A DNA stretch of 11,896 nucleotides from Pseudomonadota bacterium. GTDB taxonomy: Bacteria > Pseudomonadota > Gammaproteobacteria > Steroidobacterales > Steroidobacteraceae. The position numbers were made by a program, and so were the translations under genes. The DNA is taken from assembly GCA_021817875.1 (NCBI GenBank), contig JAKAFQ010000075.1, positions 1-11,896 on the forward strand, written 5' to 3'. Each line of letters starts with the position of its first letter. The stretch's first letter is position 1. Of this stretch, positions 1-7,290 are shown one piece after another. The notes beneath the pieces are model-generated. The model saw only the letters and a program-made list of their open reading frames with translations. It was not told where the DNA came from and ran no database searches.

Positions 1-33
1 CCGTATTATCAACATTCTGAGCGGTTCTGATAG

Positions 34-1020
<987 letters not shown>

Positions 1021-1040
1021 CCCTCAGGCCCCCGGCGCGA

Positions 1041-1400
1041 TCAAATGATCTGTCCCCTCCCGAACAGGATCATGCCCTTCGCCACCCGGTAGACGAACCA
1101 CAGCCACACCGGCGCGAACACCAGTGCACCGAACCCGAACGGCACGCAGAAGCCCGCCAGGATCGACCAGACGAGAAATACAAAGGCCGTCCGCAGCCGC
1201 CACTGCCGGTGGCTCTGCAGAGTGGGATCCGACCATGCTTGAGGCTCCCGGCGCGTATCCGCGAACACTTCGTACCAGAGTGTGAAGACGAACAGCACCG
1301 CGCCAAGCGCCAGCGCGGCATATGCCCGCCACGAGCGGCGCGCGTCCAGCTCAGCGCCCACCGGCACAGCGCTGCCGGATGTCAGCGCCGCTCCCCTCAC
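1041..1400 (-). CDS. Small two-helix membrane protein, last gene of the bc1 operon
   Basis: I do not recognise a named family. The protein is about 119 residues from a GTG at 1400, whose GTGA overlaps the petC TGA stop by four bases, an arrangement typical of translational coupling. A second in-frame GTG at 1415 would add five residues and lengthen the overlap. The visible features are a hydrophilic N-terminus, one membrane helix (around residues 24-42, ALALGAVLFVFTLWYEV core) and a longer hydrophobic stretch beginning FVFLVWSILAGF. It ends in an aromatic, basic tail (WLWFVYRVAKGM) resembling the end of DUF4870-like and other small proteobacterial membrane proteins. No cysteine pair, heme site or metal motif is apparent. 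Its position directly behind cytochrome c1 suggests a role in assembly or stability of the complex, but that rests only on context. Confidence 0.72.
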   Translation of the reverse strand: MRGAALTSGSAVPVGAELDARRSWRAYAALALGAVLFVFTLWYEVFADTRREPQAWSDPTLQSHRQWRLRTAFVFLVWSILAGFCVPFGFGALVFAPVWLWFVYRVAKGMILFGRGQII

Positions 1401-2197
1401 CGGCCGACCCGCCACCAGCGCTCTTCACCGGTGGCGACCCGCCGCCAATAGAGCCTGTAGACGAGGTAAGTCAGGACCGACAGCACCACGAACAGGCCGA
1501 CAATCCATGGCCCGAGACGCGCCCGCTCCCGAGCGTGCGGATGTGCCACCGCATAGAGGAACGCCACGATGTCCCGTGCCGTGCGCGCGAACTGCGCCGC
1601 CGTCATGCTGCCCTTCGTCAGCGGCGCGACGCCGATTGCGACCTTCGCCGGGCTGCCGTAGCGCAACCCCTCGATCATCACCGGTTTCTGCAGACCCTGC
1701 ATCGGAGCGAAGACATCGGGCATCGCCACATTGTTGAAAACGACATTGTTAACGCCGCTCGGGCGTGAGGGGTCGACGTAAAACGACGTCAGATAGGTAA
1801 ACAGCCATGCCGGCGAGTGACGCCGCGCAATATCCGTCAGGTCGGGCGGCAGGATGTTCGCGAACGCCTCGATGACCGCCGGCGGCATGCTGGTCGTAAT
1901 GATGTCGTGATAATGATGGCCGTTCGTACCGATGAATTCTTTGAACGCGCTGCCGCTCATGCCCAGCAGCGCCGGCAGCGAACTGTACCGGGTCCCCTGC
2001 AACGAGTGGCATCCGGCACACATGTGCAGCGTATACAGCGCGCCATCCCGCAATGCCGCCTTGTCCCGTAAATTGATGGTTACCGGCCTGAGGGGCGGCT
2101 GCGTCGTGGCGAGCGACGCCCATGCGACACCACCTGACAGGGTCGCCAGCACAAACAGGACCGCAGGGATCCGCAACGGTGATTTTCGCCTCGTCAT
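1397..2197 (-). CDS. petC: Cytochrome c1, heme subunit of the cytochrome bc1 complex
   Basis: Membrane-anchored periplasmic c-type cytochrome that takes the electron from the Rieske centre and passes it to soluble cytochrome c. The 266-residue form has a signal sequence (basic MTRRK start, hydrophobic 11-27). It has one heme-binding CAGCH (Cys60, Cys63, His64), the c1-typical PPDL at 117-120, the WLFTYL/FYVDPSRPSG block, and NVAMPDV with Met159 as probable sixth ligand. A C-terminal anchor helix spans about 230-249, followed by a basic tail. Start choice is uncertain. The ATG at 2197 gives a compact signal peptide behind a GGGG-rich site. An ATG at 2254, with GGGAG six bases upstream, would add 19 residues and shorten the gap after petB from 83 to 26 bases. 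The open frame continues upstream inside petB, but that is out-of-frame read-through. Confidence 0.93.
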   Translation of the reverse strand: MTRRKSPLRIPAVLFVLATLSGGVAWASLATTQPPLRPVTINLRDKAALRDGALYTLHMCAGCHSLQGTRYSSLPALLGMSGSAFKEFIGTNGHHYHDIITTSMPPAVIEAFANILPPDLTDIARRHSPAWLFTYLTSFYVDPSRPSGVNNVVFNNVAMPDVFAPMQGLQKPVMIEGLRYGSPAKVAIGVAPLTKGSMTAAQFARTARDIVAFLYAVAHPHARERARLGPWIVGLFVVLSVLTYLVYRLYWRRVATGEERWWRVGR

Positions 2198-2280
2198 CGC
2201 CTGACCCCGCCGAATTGATTTCGTGCATTCTCTGCCTACGCCGACCGCTGTCATGCGCATCTCCCGTTGCAATGCCGCAC

Positions 2281-3714
2281 TCAATGAAACACGCCGCCGG
2301 CGGTGAGTCTTTCCGGCAGTTGCCGTGCATCGCGCGCCAGCCCCGGGAAGACGATCGCAAGCCCGAAGATCAGCAACGGGTACAGCGCCGGGATCCAGTC
2401 CGTGAGCAGCATCAGGTGCCAGCCGTGCGCATGAATCGAGTACATCCACACGTCGATCAGCCACACCAGCGCTTCGGCGGCCAGCAGCCAGATCACCTTG
2501 GCGCGCACCGAGCGCTGCCGATTGAAGAACGGCAGCACCAGGAACGTCGCATAAAACACCTCGGCGACGTGCAGGCCGTACACCATGTTGTGCTCCGTCG
2601 CGAGACCGTGCGCGATGAAGCCCAGCCAGAGAAATGACAGCGCAATCATCAGGATGTTGGCCTTGCACAGCACGGAGCGGTAGCGGATCGATCGAACCGG
2701 ATTGCGATCGAGCAGCGGCAGGCATGCGAACAGCACGAACGTGCCGGCGAACGCCATGATGCCGTACGCTTTGTTCGGCACGCCGCGCAGGATCGCGTAG
2801 AACGGCAGAAAGAACCACAGCGGATGGATATCGGCCGGGGTATGCAGAAAGTTCGCCGGCGTGTAATTGAGCTTGTCCAGCAGGAACCCCCAGCCGCCCG
2901 GGTTGTAGAACACGAACCAGAAGAAGATCACGAAGAATACGCTGACCCCAAACAGATCCTTGACGGTGTAATAGGGGTGGAAGGGAATGCCATCCCGCGG
3001 CCAGCCGGACTCATTGACGTTGTCGTGGATCTCGACACCGTCCGGATTGTTCGAACCGACATGGTGCAGCGCAATCAGGTGCACCAGCACCAGCGCCAGC
3101 AGCAGCAGCGGCATCAGGAACACGTGGAACACGAAGAACCGGTTGAGCGTCGGCAGACCCACCACGAACGAGCCGCGCAGCCAGCTTGCGATCGGCTTGC
3201 CGATGACCGGCACCGCGGTCACGAAATTGGTCACCACCGCCGATCCCCAGTAGGACATCTGCCCCCAGGGCAGCAGATAGCCGAGAAACGCCTCGGCGGC
3301 GAGCGCCAGATAGATGAAGATCCCGATCAGCCACAGCAGCTCGCGCGGCTTCTTGAACGATCCGTAGAGGATGCCGCGGTACATGTGCAGGTAGACCAGC
3401 AGAAAGAACGCCGATGCCCCGACGATGTGCATGTCGCGGATCAGCCAGCCCCAGCGCGAATCCCTCTGTATGGTCCGCAGTACCGACCAGTACGCGAGCC
3501 GCGGGTTCGGCTGATAGTGGATGGCCAGGAACAGCCCGGTCGCCAGCTGCATGACGAGCACCAGCAGCGCGAGCGAGCCGAAGAAATACCAGAGGTTGAA
3601 ATTCTTCGGCGCCGGGTACCGGCTCAGTTGACTGCGCCACAGTGAGGAAATCGGCAGCCTGTCGTCAAACCAGTCGAACACCCGATGGGCCACCGATTGC
3701 CTGTTGCTGTTCAT
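2281..3714 (-). CDS. petB: Cytochrome b of the cytochrome bc1 complex, with variant Qo motif and C-terminal extension
   Basis: Integral membrane subunit carrying two b hemes and both quinone sites. Heme ligands are visible as His96/His110 and His197/His212; the second pair is spaced one residue wider than in mitochondrial cytochrome b, as in cytochrome b6. GYLLPWGQMSYWG (145-157) is the conserved cd1/Qo region. The Qo motif, usually PEWY or PVWY, reads PLWF here (298-301) inside the otherwise normal WFFLPFYAILR context. The eight canonical helices end near residue 398 (last helix around 381-397). Two further hydrophobic segments follow, about 407-427 and 440-460, so the protein (477 residues) is longer than the usual 400-430. 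The SD GGAAGG lies about 11 bases before the ATG at 3714. It follows the cytochrome c4 gene by 83 bases in the same operon. Family assignment is certain; the meaning of the variant motif is not known. Confidence 0.97.
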   Translation of the reverse strand: MNSNRQSVAHRVFDWFDDRLPISSLWRSQLSRYPAPKNFNLWYFFGSLALLVLVMQLATGLFLAIHYQPNPRLAYWSVLRTIQRDSRWGWLIRDMHIVGASAFFLLVYLHMYRGILYGSFKKPRELLWLIGIFIYLALAAEAFLGYLLPWGQMSYWGSAVVTNFVTAVPVIGKPIASWLRGSFVVGLPTLNRFFVFHVFLMPLLLLALVLVHLIALHHVGSNNPDGVEIHDNVNESGWPRDGIPFHPYYTVKDLFGVSVFFVIFFWFVFYNPGGWGFLLDKLNYTPANFLHTPADIHPLWFFLPFYAILRGVPNKAYGIMAFAGTFVLFACLPLLDRNPVRSIRYRSVLCKANILMIALSFLWLGFIAHGLATEHNMVYGLHVAEVFYATFLVLPFFNRQRSVRAKVIWLLAAEALVWLIDVWMYSIHAHGWHLMLLTDWIPALYPLLIFGLAIVFPGLARDARQLPERLTAGGVFH

Positions 3715-3797
3715 GGTGTTTCAGACCTTCCAGTACGTAAATGGCCGTCTCCGCCGCGGGGCGCTCGAGCCGGGTGCCGCATTGCACGGCCACACGA

Positions 3798-4607
3798 TCA
3801 GTGTGCCGCGGCGCCGGCGGTCACGGCAGCCGTCGCGGTGGAGGTCGTCTTGCCCATCGTTTTCGGGCCGTCCGTGCGCTTCGGGGCGCGCATCTTTGCG
3901 TACGATGAGAAATCCTTCGGACCGATTCCGAGAGTCGTCGCCGGATCGAGCTGCTGCAGATACGCGGCTACCGCCGCGTCCTGTGCGGCGTTCATGGGCC
4001 GTGCAATCGCATGCATCACGTGGCCCGGGCTGTTATGCCGGACGCCGCTGGCGAACTGCTGCAGCTGCGCCACCACATAGGCCGCATGCTGCCCGGCCAA
4101 TGCCGGTATCGCCATGGGCCCATTACCCTCGCCGCCGAGTCCGTGACAGGCCGCGCACGCCGGGATGCCTTTCCCGGCCACTCCCTCGTCGTAGATCTTC
4201 CTGCCGAGTGCGATCTGGTGCGGATCGGTCGCGGCTGCGGCTGCAGTACCCCGGTACGCCGACATGGGCTGCAGCTGCGCAAAGTAGGCGGCGATGTTCT
4301 TCAGATTCGCATGATCCTCCGAGGGCGGAATCGTCATGGCCATGCTGCTCATGATGGCGTTCTTCCTGGCCCCGCTGCGAAAATTCTCCAGCTGCTTGAG
4401 AATGTAGTTGTACTGCTGCCCCGCGAGACTCGGGTACGCCGCACTGACCCCGATGCCGTTGCCGCCATGACAGGCGGCGCATACGCCAGCCTGAGCCGCA
4501 CCTCTTGCGGCGGCGCCCGCCGGAGGCAGACCATGGTAGTCGGCCTTGGCGTACGCCGCCGGAGCAGCCAGCACGGTGACCAGAAGCGCGGCCATGACGA
4601 ATTTCAT
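3798..4607 (-). CDS. Diheme cytochrome c4, soluble periplasmic electron carrier
   Basis: Periplasmic two-domain cytochrome likely to shuttle electrons between the bc1 complex and terminal oxidases or other donors. From the ATG at 4607 the protein has 269 residues with a Sec signal peptide (cleavage near AYA at 18-20). There are two CAACH heme sites (Cys43/Cys46/His47 and Cys151/Cys154/His155), each followed by an SLAGQ- or ALAGQ-type segment. Candidate methionine ligands are Met86/89/91 and Met198/205. The two halves are a visible duplication. The c4 fold ends near 222, leaving a basic, low-complexity tail of about 45 residues that ends in an Ala/Thr-rich stretch. A strong SD (AAAGGAAA, 4616-4623) fixes the start; upstream codons in the same frame lie in the petA-cyc gap and the 3' end of petA. 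It sits between petA and petB, an unusual place; homologues named cycA accompany pet genes in Acidithiobacillus ferrooxidans. Confidence 0.92.
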   Translation of the reverse strand: MKFVMAALLVTVLAAPAAYAKADYHGLPPAGAAARGAAQAGVCAACHGGNGIGVSAAYPSLAGQQYNYILKQLENFRSGARKNAIMSSMAMTIPPSEDHANLKNIAAYFAQLQPMSAYRGTAAAAATDPHQIALGRKIYDEGVAGKGIPACAACHGLGGEGNGPMAIPALAGQHAAYVVAQLQQFASGVRHNSPGHVMHAIARPMNAAQDAAVAAYLQQLDPATTLGIGPKDFSSYAKMRAPKRTDGPKTMGKTTSTATAAVTAGAAAH

Positions 4608-4615
4608 TGCGCTGA

Positions 4616-4623
4616 TTTCCTTT
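4616..4623 (-). promoter_or_regulatory. Ribosome binding site of the cytochrome c4 gene
   Basis: AAAGGAAA on the minus strand lies eight bases upstream of the ATG at 4607. It supports that start, directly before a clear signal peptide, rather than one inside the end of petA. Confidence 0.6.
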
Positions 4624-4668
4624 GTTCTTCGGGGCCGACTCGATGCGCGGCCGGTTGTACCGGAGCGC

Positions 4669-5346
4669 TCACCAGATGTCCGGCGACCAGTCTTTGTCAA
4701 CGCCTGATGCATCGACCTCACCGATGCGTGCCACGGTGTCGCTTGTCCAGTAATACGGCGGTATCGGTATGTTCAAGGGCGCAGGCGAGCCCTCCACAAC
4801 CCGCGCGGAGAAGTCATACATCGACCCGTGGCACGGACAATGGAATCCGCCCGGCCACCAGGGCGTCACCGTGTGCGGTGCCGGCCGGTACGCCGGAATG
4901 CACTGCATGTGGGTGCACAGCGCGACGGCGATGAAGAATTCCGGGTTCAGGGCCCGATAATTTCCGTTGATGAACTGCGCTGCCGGCTGTTGATTCTGCG
5001 CGCTGTCCGGGTCTTTCAAGCGGCTCAGGAGCGAGGGCTCCGAGAGTGTTTTCAGCATCCAGGGTTCGCGCCGCAACACCCAGATCGGCTTCTTCTTCCA
5101 TTCGGCGAGGATCAACTGGCCCGGCTCCATGCGGCTCACATCGACCTCGATGGGCGCACCGAGGGCCGCAACGGCCTTGCCTGGATTCATGTTGTCCACC
5201 AGAGCGGCGGCAAACAACCCGGCGGCGCCGGCCCCGAGCACGCCGGCGGACGCGATCAGGAAATTCCGACGGCGCGTGTCCACCGGCGCGGCGCCGATGG
5301 AGTCCATGACTGCATCCTGCACCGGCTGCTTCGCTACATCATTCAT
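4669..5346 (-). CDS. petA: Rieske iron-sulfur subunit of the cytochrome bc1 complex
   Basis: Periplasmic [2Fe-2S] subunit, membrane-tethered, that takes the first electron from quinol at the Qo site. The 225-residue protein begins with a Tat-type segment (RRRNFL at 25-30 followed by hydrophobic 31-50), which acts as uncleaved anchor in this family. Cluster box I reads CTHMQC (144-149) and box II CPCHGSMYD (170-178). Ligands are therefore Cys144, His146, Cys170 and His173, with Cys149/Cys172 able to form the stabilising disulfide. Ser175 and Tyr177, which tune potential, are present. The usual Leu-Gly of box I is Met-Gln here. GSPAPLNIPIP follows as expected. The start is set by the SD AGAAAGG (5355-5361) eight bases before the ATG at 5346; the frame extends further upstream but without family similarity. 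It is the first gene of the pet operon, 61 bases before the cytochrome c4 gene. Confidence 0.95.
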   Translation of the reverse strand: MNDVAKQPVQDAVMDSIGAAPVDTRRRNFLIASAGVLGAGAAGLFAAALVDNMNPGKAVAALGAPIEVDVSRMEPGQLILAEWKKKPIWVLRREPWMLKTLSEPSLLSRLKDPDSAQNQQPAAQFINGNYRALNPEFFIAVALCTHMQCIPAYRPAPHTVTPWWPGGFHCPCHGSMYDFSARVVEGSPAPLNIPIPPYYWTSDTVARIGEVDASGVDKDWSPDIW

Positions 5347-5354
5347 GGTCCGAG

Positions 5355-5361
5355 CCTTTCT
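5355..5361 (-). promoter_or_regulatory. Ribosome binding site of petA
   Basis: On the minus strand AGAAAGG lies eight bases upstream of the ATG at 5346. It decides in favour of this start over the longer open frame that extends to 5499 and whose extra residues look non-coding. Confidence 0.6.
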
Positions 5362-5401
5362 CTGCCAGAAGCTGCCCCGCGGAATGGCGTACGAGCAGCG
5401 T

Positions 5402-5430
5402 TTTCCGGTTGGGTTTCCGGTTGGGTTGGG
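5402..5430. repeat. Tandem 12-base direct repeat upstream of petA
   Basis: TTTCCGGTTGGG occurs twice without a gap (5402-5413 and 5414-5425), followed by a partial third unit TTGGG (5426-5430). It lies 56-84 bases upstream of the petA start, in the shared upstream region of the pet operon. Position and phase (one helical turn plus about 1.5 bases) would suit a regulator binding site or a leader element; no known operator is recognised. Confidence 0.7.
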
Positions 5431-5885
5431 CTCGCATTCAGCTGTCAGCCGCGGATGACCGAGAGGAGCGATTGTCGGCCAGAGCCCGCTGCAGATCAAG
5501 CGCGGTATGCCGGCGCTGCAGGTGTCGCTTGTCGTGCCGTTTGCACGGCATCGCGCCGAGCGGCCACTTGATGGCCGTATTGTTAGGCTGGATGCCGGTC
5601 ACGGCGGCACGTCTTCTGACATTTACGTTCGACTTGCCGATCGGGCGTGTAGCGCGGACTCCGGCGGGAACTCAGGAATCTCGTCGGTGTCTACACGTCA
5701 CGGCTGGGCTCGCCCTTCGACTGTTGGGACCCGGCAGATTTGCGGCGCGCGGCCCCGACCGGGCCGCTCAATGCGGCGTGCGCGGCGCCGACTGTTGGTG
5801 AGGCCACGCGACCTTGAACATGAGCCGCGGCGATGACCTCGACTCAGGCCGTGCCGGCGAAGGCAGTCGGATCCTCAAAGGGGCC

Positions 5886-5924
5886 TGCCCGGCCGCGATC
5901 GGCCTCCTGCCCGTCGGCCGGGCA
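5886..5924. repeat. Perfect 10-base inverted repeat
   Basis: TGCCCGGCCG at 5886-5895 is matched exactly by CGGCCGGGCA at 5915-5924 with a 19-base spacer. No T-run follows on either strand, so it is not an intrinsic terminator. It could be an operator or a structured leader, or a chance result of high GC content. Confidence 0.5.
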
Positions 5925-6161
5925 ACCGATCCTCGTGTCGTGGCGCGTCGGCCGCGCACGGACCCGCATCGAGCCGACCTGACGCGGACCGGTCTTTTGT
6001 ACCGTGACGGCCGATGGACCCTCAGCCGGATAGACCGCCCGCCGGCGGCGAATGCGCTCGGGCACGTCGTGCCGGCACGCGCTGCGGCGACGTCACGGCG
6101 CCGGGCGGGACCGGACGCGGCCGACCGAAGCGCCATGTCTGCGCGGCTCGCCGCGGTGGGG

Positions 6162-6167
6162 TATAAC
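6162..6167 (+). promoter_or_regulatory. Possible -10 element of the SDR gene
   Basis: TATAAC stands out in a GC-rich setting, 28 bases before the SDR start codon at 6196. No good -35 is seen about 17 bases upstream, so an activator or another sigma factor would be needed if this is a promoter. Confidence 0.25.
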
Positions 6168-6195
6168 GAAGACCTCTTCGGACCTGTGCACCACG

Positions 6196-6999
6196 ATGCA
6201 AACACCCGCTGATTCTGCGCCCGACTTTCACCGGCTCCTCAGCTATCAGGCGCCCGAGGACCTGCTGGCCGATCGGGTGATCCTGATCACCGGTGCGGCG
6301 CAGGGCATCGGCCGCGCCGTGGCCCTGTGCTACGCGCAGCATGGCGCCACGCTGGTGCTGCTCGACTGGGATCGGAGCGGACTCGAGAGCCTGAACGATG
6401 AAATTCTTGCGCAGGGTCGCGGCAATGTGCTGCTCTGTCCGGCGGACCTTTCCGGCATCACCGTCAGCGGCCTGCGCGAGATCGCCGATCACATCGGGCA
6501 ACGCCTCGGCCGCCTGGACGGCCTGCTCAACAATGCGGCGTGGATCGGCACACTCGCGCCCTTCGAGCATTACCCGCCGGCGACCTGGACCAAGGTCATG
6601 AACATCAACCTGGCGGCTCCGTTCTTTCTGACACAGTGGTGCATGCCGCTGCTGCACCGGGCGCCCGATCCGGTGGTGGGATTTTCCCTGCAGGCAACCA
6701 GCCGGGCCTACTGGGGCGGGTTTGCCCTGGCAAAGGCTGCGCAGGAAGCGCTGCTCGGCGTGCTGGCTGACGAGTACCATGCCGGGAGTGCGCGGCCGGT
6801 GCGCCTGTTCGGGATCGATACCGGGCCGGTCATGAGCCCGGGACGGCGCGTGCACTACCCCGGAGAAGCGACCGAGGCGCACCCGCGGCCCGAGCATGTC
6901 ACTGGACCCTACTTGTACGCGATGGGGCCCGGGGCTCGCGGGCGCAGCCCGTTGCTGCTGCGCGCGTCGCCCGGACGTGACGCGACCACTACTCGCTGA
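6196..6999 (+). CDS. YciK-like short-chain dehydrogenase/reductase lacking the catalytic tyrosine (sdrA-like)
   Basis: Rossmann-fold protein of the SDR family, 267 residues, closest in pattern to YciK. The N-terminal YQAPEDLLADRVILITG matches that group. The dinucleotide site TGAAQGIG (32-39), Asp57 at the end of strand 2 (suggesting NAD rather than NADP), NNAA (112-115) and the Asn of VMNINLA (135-141) are all present. The active site is altered: the YxxxK motif reads FALAK (176-180), so Phe176 replaces the catalytic Tyr while Lys180 and the aligned Ser164 remain. The protein may therefore bind nucleotide without normal catalysis. Start at 6196 (ATG) is chosen from the family; there is no clear SD, and a longer frame from 6052 has no similarity. 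It is divergent from the pet operon; SDR genes called sdrA belong to pet operons of Acidithiobacillus ferrooxidans, so a linked role is likely but unproven. Confidence 0.87.
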   Translation: MQTPADSAPDFHRLLSYQAPEDLLADRVILITGAAQGIGRAVALCYAQHGATLVLLDWDRSGLESLNDEILAQGRGNVLLCPADLSGITVSGLREIADHIGQRLGRLDGLLNNAAWIGTLAPFEHYPPATWTKVMNINLAAPFFLTQWCMPLLHRAPDPVVGFSLQATSRAYWGGFALAKAAQEALLGVLADEYHAGSARPVRLFGIDTGPVMSPGRRVHYPGEATEAHPRPEHVTGPYLYAMGPGARGRSPLLLRASPGRDATTTR

Positions 7000-7135
7000 T
7001 TCCGCGCGCTGCCGCACCGCTGCCCGACGGCGAAGACCAGCCACCTCATCGGCAACGCTCTGCGGTACGATACGCTGTATTTTTATGAATATAGCGCAAC
7101 AGGAGCACATCTTGCCCGCCACTCGCGCCATGGCC

Positions 7136-7191
7136 CCTCCGAGACTGGCGACGGTCGTCTTGCGGTCGGCTCCGACCGCTTTCGCCGGAGG
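7136..7191 (+). repeat. Nested inverted repeats after the 7112 start
   Basis: An outer pair CCTCCG (7136-7141) and CGGAGG (7186-7191) encloses a perfect 8-base pair GCGGTCGG (7162-7169) and CCGACCGC (7172-7179), which would form a tight hairpin with a GCTC loop. It may be part of the candidate gene here or an independent RNA structure. It does not match a riboswitch or small RNA that I can recall. Confidence 0.4.
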
Positions 7192-7273
7192 CGAGGGCCA
7201 CTTGCTCTACGCCGGCTGCCTGGTAAACCGCATGGGACGCGACATCGGCACCGCCTCGGCCCGCTGGAGCGAG

Positions 7274-7290
7274 GGCGGCCTTCGGCCGCC
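7274..7290. repeat. Perfect 7-base palindrome with 3-base loop
   Basis: GGCGGCC and GGCCGCC flank TTC. It coincides with the point where coding-like periodicity changes frame in the candidate broken gene. Confidence 0.6.

Larger units (their letters stand above)
5431..6195. other. Divergent intergenic region between petA and the SDR gene
   Basis: No convincing gene is present here. Several open frames exist; the best (5814-6212, +) shows only weak codon bias, no good ribosome site and no recognisable motif. The stretch contains a hairpin TGCCGT/ACGGCA (5535-5550), a second hairpin CGGCCA/TGGCCG (5561-5577), and a perfect 10-base inverted repeat (5886-5895 with 5915-5924). Because the genes on both sides read outward, it should hold promoters for both directions, but I see no convincing -35/-10 pair for petA. 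Confidence 0.6.

Noticed and set aside
1021..1040. Bidirectional terminator between the convergent genes
   Set aside because: Only 20 bases between stops and no stem with T-run.
2198..2818. Long in-frame extension upstream of cytochrome c1 (about 207 codons, minus strand)
   Set aside because: It lies within petB in another frame, has shadow-like Arg/Ala-rich composition, and the signal peptide of cytochrome c1 starts at or just before 2197.
2824..3645. 273-codon open frame on the plus strand
   Set aside because: Antisense to petB; rich in Gln, Arg and His as expected from the complement of a membrane protein gene, with no motif.
5814..6212. 132-codon open frame in the divergent region
   Set aside because: Third-position GC only slightly above the other positions, no ribosome site, no recognisable motif, and it runs into the SDR start in another frame.
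6022..7131. 369-codon open frame on the minus strand
   Set aside because: Mirror of the SDR gene, whose conserved motifs on the plus strand are unambiguous.
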